A DNA stretch of 10,355 nucleotides from assembly GCA_948482415.1 (NCBI GenBank), contig CAOMFZ010000069.1, forward strand, positions 1 through 10,355, given 5' to 3'. Origin of the DNA: an uncultured Mailhella sp. GTDB lineage: Bacteria > Desulfobacterota > Desulfovibrionia > Desulfovibrionales > Desulfovibrionaceae. Below the pieces are notes generated by a model. That model saw only the letters and a program-made list of their open reading frames with translations, ran no database searches and had not been told where the DNA came from. Below are positions 6,726 through 10,355 of the stretch, in pieces. Each line of letters starts with the position of its first letter. The stretch's first letter is position 1. A program made the position numbers and the translations under genes.

Positions 6726-7311
6726 TTTTAGCTCCACTATTCCAAGTTTTAATAATTTCTTCTTTTAATGTTTTATATTGATTGCCGGCATCATTAATTG
6801 CAAGCACAGTTCCGTTTGAAGAAACAGTTGCGCCGGAAATGGCATCAATTTCTCCGCCCTGACTTTTCAGCGCAACAGCATAGGGCTTGCCGATAAACTG
6901 CTTTTTGAAGCTGTCTTCAGAAACACGGCTGCCAAGTCCGGGAGTTTCTTTATGGGTCGTAATATCAATATTCACAAGTGTATCATCATTGACATTGAAG
7001 CCAACCATAACGCCAATATCTCCGCCAAAGCCCTGTCCGAAACCCTCAATGGCAACCCCAAAAAGTTTGCCGTCCTTTATGGCAGGAAAAACATTGATAT
7101 TTTTTCCGTCCCCAACAGCAAAGCTTTTTCTTTCCCGAATAGGCTCATTGTCAACATCTTTGAAGACATTCAAAATTGCCGGACCCTGCACATAGGTCAG
7201 AAGCTGATTTTCAATAGGTGTTACCGTGCTTATTTTAAGATATGACAACACAAAACCTGCCACAGCACAAAGCACAGAAAGAACACTTACCATTTTTATG
7301 ATACTTTTCAT
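6685..7311 (-). CDS. rnfG: Rnf complex subunit G, covalent FMN carrier
   Basis: RnfG is a single-pass membrane protein whose periplasmic domain carries FMN bound to a Thr by a phosphoester link. The 208 residues begin with a membrane segment (about 5-25), followed by an FMN-binding domain. Family features are THKETPGLGSR (119-129) and the flavinylation motif DAISGATVSS (156-165), in which T162 is the predicted attachment site. Its ATG overlaps the rnfD stop in a 4-base ATGA, with GGAG 7 bases upstream, so translation is probably coupled to rnfD. The last 41 bases overlap rnfE in another frame. ApbE at the end of the operon is the expected enzyme for T162. Confidence 0.95.
   Translation of the reverse strand: MKSIIKMVSVLSVLCAVAGFVLSYLKISTVTPIENQLLTYVQGPAILNVFKDVDNEPIRERKSFAVGDGKNINVFPAIKDGKLFGVAIEGFGQGFGGDIGVMVGFNVNDDTLVNIDITTHKETPGLGSRVSEDSFKKQFIGKPYAVALKSQGGEIDAISGATVSSNGTVLAINDAGNQYKTLKEEIIKTWNSGAKNEFLQGIHQRAVE
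6732..6735 (-). promoter_or_regulatory. Ribosome binding site that decides the rnfE start
   Basis: GGAG on the minus strand, 6 bases before the ATG at 6725. It overlaps the alternative GTG at 6737, which rules against that codon as the start. It lies inside the coding end of rnfG. Confidence 0.75.
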
Positions 7312-8267
7312 TGCTTAACTCCGAAAGGTTTTGGTTGAATCATTGCAAAATAAGGACTGAGCAGGTTTATCAGCATAACCGCAAAAGGTGCACCGTCCGT
7401 ATAAATGCCGTAGGTTCTGATGACAACAACAAGCATGCCGCCAATGAGACCGTAGAGCCACATGCCAATACTTCTGTCAGGCGTACAGGCAAAGTCAGTA
7501 GCAAGGAAAAATGCACAGAACAAGGTTGTTCCTGTCAAGAGGTGATAAAATGGGTTGACATATTGTTCCGGACTGCAAATATTCAAAATACCGCCCAAAA
7601 GAAGAATGCCGGCAATAAAGGAAATGACAACTTCCATACGGATAACGCCTTTTGCCAGCAAATAAACTCCGCCGAGAATAACGGCAAGGTTTTGGCTTGC
7701 TCCCAGTGCCCCGATTTGTTTGCCAAGCAGTAGATCCGTAAAGGAAACAGAATGTTCCATAAAATCCGGTCCAAAATATTTCAAACGAACCAGGGGGTCA
7801 ATAAAATCTGTCTGCAAAAGCATGGCATTGGGGTCCATATAAATAGGAAAGGAAACAAAAACCATTGCCCAGCCAACGCAGACTGTGGAAACAGGATTTG
7901 CCCCGTATCCTCCGAAAGCCATTTTACCAAAAGTTATGGCACAAAATGCAGCAATAATAACAAGCCAGAAAGGGGCAGTTGCAGGCAAAAGACAGGCTAA
8001 AAGCACACCTGAAACAAGAGCTGTTCCGTCATTCCAGGTAGAATGCCGTTCCATAACCTTATTCCAAAATTCTTCTGTCAGCAGCGCAACGAAAGCAGAA
8101 AGCCCAACCACACCTATAACAGAAATGCCCCAATGCCACAAAGCCATGGCAATAACCAATACCAGAGCTATTCCCGTATGGATACTATTTCCGCGTATAG
8201 TACGCCCGCAATGCCAGAAAGGCGCCACACTCATTGAAAATAGAAAATTTTTATCCAAATTACTCAT
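7308..8267 (-). CDS. rnfD: Rnf complex subunit D, divergent
   Basis: RnfD is the large multi-helix membrane subunit, related to NqrB, that is part of the ion-transport path and usually carries a covalent FMN. This 319-residue protein has about nine hydrophobic segments and the family blocks NDGTALVSGVLLACLLP (79-95), GKMAFGGYGANP (114-125), LLLGKQIGALGASQNLAVILGG (179-200), FFLATDFACTPDRSIG (253-268) and VIRTYGIYTDGAPFAVMLINLLSP (282-305). Several positions that are well kept elsewhere differ: NPFNPA reads NPVSTV and ATDPVTSP reads ATDFACTP. Where the flavinylation motif (S/T-G-A-T-P-L) is expected, the sequence reads D-F-I-D-P-L (154-159), so the usual FMN Thr seems missing. The start has a weak purine-rich site (CGAG, 6 bases upstream). 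The gene lies 24 bases after rnfC and overlaps rnfG by 4. Confidence 0.9.
   Translation of the reverse strand: MSNLDKNFLFSMSVAPFWHCGRTIRGNSIHTGIALVLVIAMALWHWGISVIGVVGLSAFVALLTEEFWNKVMERHSTWNDGTALVSGVLLACLLPATAPFWLVIIAAFCAITFGKMAFGGYGANPVSTVCVGWAMVFVSFPIYMDPNAMLLQTDFIDPLVRLKYFGPDFMEHSVSFTDLLLGKQIGALGASQNLAVILGGVYLLAKGVIRMEVVISFIAGILLLGGILNICSPEQYVNPFYHLLTGTTLFCAFFLATDFACTPDRSIGMWLYGLIGGMLVVVIRTYGIYTDGAPFAVMLINLLSPYFAMIQPKPFGVKQ
7319..7322 (-). promoter_or_regulatory. Ribosome binding site for rnfG
   Basis: GGAG on the minus strand, 7 bases before the rnfG ATG and within the last codons of rnfD. With the 4-base ATGA overlap this points to coupled translation of rnfD and rnfG. Confidence 0.7.
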
Positions 8268-8291
8268 AATGAACTCGTTTTCCCTGAAGTA

Positions 8292-9500
8292 TTACTCTTT
8301 TTCTTCCCATACAAATTCTCTCATCTCTTTAATCTTTGCATTGGCAAGACGAATATATTGCAGTACAGGACGACGGGCAATACAAACATACCCGCAAAGC
8401 CCGCATTCCAGACAGTTTTCACTGTGTTCCTGATAACAGGCGTTGTAATTTGCAAATTCTGCATAACGGCTCAGCGTACTGGGGTTTAAATGTGCAGGAC
8501 AAACTTGTACGCACGCACCGCAGTTTACGCAGGGACTGTGCCCTTCCATGGGAGGAACGGTTCCGGCTTCAATTACAAATAAGCCCGTTGTTCCTTTGGT
8601 AATTGAGCGGTCAAACCTGTCCAGACATTCACCGCGAAGCGGACCGCCGCGCAGTACGGTATCTCCGGCATGCAGATCAATTCCTGAAAAATCAAGAAGC
8701 TGTCCAATCCACATGCCGTTTTTTACAATATAATTAGCCCACTGCGTCTGGGAACCAATAGTAATAACCGTTTCCATAAGCGGAAGTCCTGTTACGCCTA
8801 CGCGGCCCAAACTCCAAAGATTATGCAGTCCGACAGCGCCGACTCCTTCGGGATTTTCTTTACCGGTTACTTCCTGAATGAGAAGAGCATCCACACTTTT
8901 TGGATATTCCGGTTCCACATACACAACATCAATATTATCATAGGAAACATGCATGCCTTTTGGCACGGCAAGAACAATATTTTTAGCTTTGGCAAAACGT
9001 TTATGCAGCTCAATGCCTGCATGCAGATTGTGCCCGTTTTGTGTCAGCATGGGTTCTGCCCAGGTAACACCCGGGTCAGGATTTAAACCATTAATAATAA
9101 GGGTATCAACTTCCTGTGCCAGAGATTTTGTATTCACACCCATTTGCTTCATTTGCAAAATAAGTTCTTCCCCCTCTTTGCCTTCCGCTAAGACATCAAC
9201 AGGGTCAACCTGTCCTTCAATGCCCTCAGGGTCAACTGCATCAATAAAAATACTGCGGTAATTTATTTCTGTAATTTCACCATACATGGGAGAGTGCAAA
9301 TCCCCTTTTTCCATTGAAGGGTGAGTAGCCAAAAGCATTCCGGGATACACTTTTGTTTTCTTTTTTATGCCGTCAAGAAGAGTAAAACCCTCACGATTAA
9401 GACGGACTTTATTTGGTGCCGGACCGTCAATAAAGCTTCTCGTTTCATTATAAACCAAACGAAACCTGGGGTCACTCAATATTTGAAACCGTTGTCGCAT
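8292..9500 (-). CDS. rnfC: Rnf complex subunit C, lacking the NADH/FMN motif
   Basis: RnfC is the peripheral cytoplasmic subunit that in standard Rnf binds FMN and reacts with NAD(H). This 402-residue protein keeps the barrel-sandwich-like N-terminal part (LHSPMYGEITEI, 68-79), the core block VDTLIING (131-138), the later block LRGGPLRG (283-290) with KGTTGLFVIE (302-311), and two Fe-S motifs, C324/C327/C330/C334 (CVNCGACVQVCP) and C363/C366/C369/C373 (CLECGLCGYVC). It lacks the N-terminal GGIHPPEKK and the glycine-rich GxVGxGGAxFPT segment that should come before VDTLIING; that place holds MKQMGVNTKSLAQE (117-130). NGAECEPY is replaced by NGLNPDPG (137-144). The start ATG has only a weak Shine-Dalgarno (GAG, 7-8 bases upstream). 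The gene follows the decaheme cytochrome by 26 bases. The assignment to RnfC is firm from context and Fe-S layout; its electron partner is uncertain. Confidence 0.9.
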   Translation of the reverse strand: MRQRFQILSDPRFRLVYNETRSFIDGPAPNKVRLNREGFTLLDGIKKKTKVYPGMLLATHPSMEKGDLHSPMYGEITEINYRSIFIDAVDPEGIEGQVDPVDVLAEGKEGEELILQMKQMGVNTKSLAQEVDTLIINGLNPDPGVTWAEPMLTQNGHNLHAGIELHKRFAKAKNIVLAVPKGMHVSYDNIDVVYVEPEYPKSVDALLIQEVTGKENPEGVGAVGLHNLWSLGRVGVTGLPLMETVITIGSQTQWANYIVKNGMWIGQLLDFSGIDLHAGDTVLRGGPLRGECLDRFDRSITKGTTGLFVIEAGTVPPMEGHSPCVNCGACVQVCPAHLNPSTLSRYAEFANYNACYQEHSENCLECGLCGYVCIARRPVLQYIRLANAKIKEMREFVWEEKE

Positions 9501-9526
9501 ACCAGCTCACTTTTTTTATAATTTCT

Positions 9527-10342
9527 TTATTTAGTATGACATTGAGTGCAGTTGCTGCCGTCAAGATAATCTATATGAATACTCTTGTGACATCCAATGC
9601 AAAGCGCATGGAAAGCATTCATACGGCTTGAAACAAGTTCCTGTGCTTCCTGTTCACCATGGCATTTTGAACACTTTGCGTAATCAAGATTCATTTTAAA
9701 ATCTCCGTCTTTGACAAGTTCCTTACGCGTATCCACTTCTTCATGGCATTTTTTGCAGGATTTCAAGCCTTCATCAAACCATTCCTGATGACAGTCTGCA
9801 CACTTGGCATGCACAGCATCTTTTAATGTCACGGCATCTGCATCACTGTGGCAAGAATTACAATTCATTGGTTCCGGCTCAATATCCTTATCACTGTGGT
9901 GACAGGCGTCACAGTCCAAGCCAAATTCTTCTGTATGCTTATCATGTCCCCAGTCCTTTTGTGCAAATTCCAAGTGGTGGCATGTTCCGCAGGCTTTTTT
10001 ATCCGTAACCAATTCTGTGTTGTGGTAAGGCATGGTGCCAAGCGGAGTTTTTCCGTCACCGGTTTTCGCAATTTCAGCTAATTCTGCATTGGTTGGAATG
10101 GAACCGTGACATGTTCCGCAGGCAAGCACAGATTCAAGAGGATCTGAACTTTCATGGTGGCAGTCACCGCAGCCAAAACCATAATTATTTGCATGCGTTT
10201 TATGAGAAAAAATAACTTTTCCTCCTAAATTATCAAGCAAAACTCTTGTAGGAATTTTTTCCTGCTTTTCAGGGAGGAGATAAACACCTATACTTACTAC
10301 GGCAAGAACAGCTAAAACAATGAGCTTAAGATTATTTTTCAA
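9527..10342 (-). CDS. Membrane-anchored decaheme cytochrome c, Rnf-linked
   Basis: A 271-residue periplasmic multiheme cytochrome with ten CxxCH heme sites, the first Cys at 58, 75, 118, 144, 161, 181, 196, 224, 248 and 265. Eleven further His residues (47, 50, 63, 107, 123, 133, 136, 149, 178, 245, 256) are enough for all-bis-His ligation. CHH pairs at three sites and FSHKTH (45-50) resemble the tetraheme cytochrome c3 family. The N terminus is a hydrophobic segment (about 6-23) with no obvious cleavage site, so the protein is probably anchored to the inner membrane. It is the first gene of the rnf operon, like the cytochrome gene (dhcF, from memory) before rnfC in D. vulgaris, and likely exchanges electrons between RnfG and the periplasmic c3 pool. 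The start codon is TTG, backed by a very strong Shine-Dalgarno (GAGGAGGG, 4 bases upstream). The promoter is outside the window. Confidence 0.93.
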   Translation of the reverse strand: MKNNLKLIVLAVLAVVSIGVYLLPEKQEKIPTRVLLDNLGGKVIFSHKTHANNYGFGCGDCHHESSDPLESVLACGTCHGSIPTNAELAEIAKTGDGKTPLGTMPYHNTELVTDKKACGTCHHLEFAQKDWGHDKHTEEFGLDCDACHHSDKDIEPEPMNCNSCHSDADAVTLKDAVHAKCADCHQEWFDEGLKSCKKCHEEVDTRKELVKDGDFKMNLDYAKCSKCHGEQEAQELVSSRMNAFHALCIGCHKSIHIDYLDGSNCTQCHTK

Positions 10343-10346
10343 AAGA

Positions 10347-10354
10347 CCCTCCTC
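10347..10354 (-). promoter_or_regulatory. Strong ribosome binding site for the TTG start
   Basis: Read on the minus strand this is GAGGAGGG, ending 4 bases before the TTG at 10342. It is the best Shine-Dalgarno match in the window and is what fixes the unusual TTG start of the decaheme cytochrome. Confidence 0.85.
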
Positions 10355-10355
10355 T

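Noticed and set aside
7885..8433. Plus-strand open frame of 182 codons opposite rnfD/rnfC
   Set aside because: It is antisense to two clearly recognised rnf genes, spans their junction, has no recognisable domain and its composition looks like a shadow frame.
3497..10342. Operon encoding Na+-translocating NADH:quinone reductase (Nqr) rather than Rnf
   Set aside because: There is an RnfB-type polyferredoxin and an RnfC with two 4Fe-4S motifs, and no NqrF (FAD/2Fe-2S NADH oxidoreductase) or NqrA, so Rnf is the right family.

Overview
The window reads as a piece of chromosome from a sulfate- or sulfite-reducing member of the Desulfovibrionaceae, or a close relative, with unusually low GC for that family (roughly 40 percent by eye). 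Three things point there: an rnf operon that starts with a multiheme cytochrome c gene and ends with apbE, an order I remember from Desulfovibrio vulgaris (about DVU2791-2798, from memory); the bifunctional IspDF; and the LpxI route of lipid A synthesis, which implies a Gram-negative envelope. No species is assigned. There are no mobile elements, tRNAs or CRISPR arrays, and no coding gap longer than about 300 bases.

Left part, plus strand (1-3505): the 3' three quarters of the RNase P RNA gene (rnpB), then ispDF (isoprenoid precursor synthesis), lpxI (lipid A synthesis) and an MFS transporter of unknown substrate. The spacing is tight (about 11, 39 and 2 bases) with no visible terminator, so this is probably one transcription unit that may be fed by read-through from rnpB.

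Right part, minus strand (10342 down to 3497): a decaheme cytochrome c, then rnfC, rnfD, rnfG, rnfE, rnfA, rnfB and apbE. The genes are separated by 3-27 bases or overlap, so they form one operon whose promoter lies beyond the right edge. Rnf couples electron transfer between a cytoplasmic low-potential carrier and a second carrier to Na+ or H+ transport. RnfB would take electrons from ferredoxin, RnfA/RnfE pass them across the membrane through a shared [2Fe-2S] site, RnfG carries a covalent FMN on the periplasmic side, and the membrane-anchored decaheme cytochrome gives a periplasmic exit. ApbE is the flavin transferase.

The most interesting observation is that this Rnf departs from the textbook ferredoxin:NAD+ complex at several places at once. 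RnfC lacks the glycine-rich NADH/FMN motif and keeps only its two Fe-S motifs. RnfD has no S/T-G-A-T flavinylation motif at the expected place. RnfE carries an added C-terminal CxxCxxCxxC tail. The ApbE has no signal peptide. Together these suggest a ferredoxin:cytochrome c type Rnf that may not use NAD(H). That is an inference from sequence and needs alignment and biochemistry.

The two transcription units converge, and their last genes (MFS and apbE) overlap by 9 bases with no room for a terminator between them.
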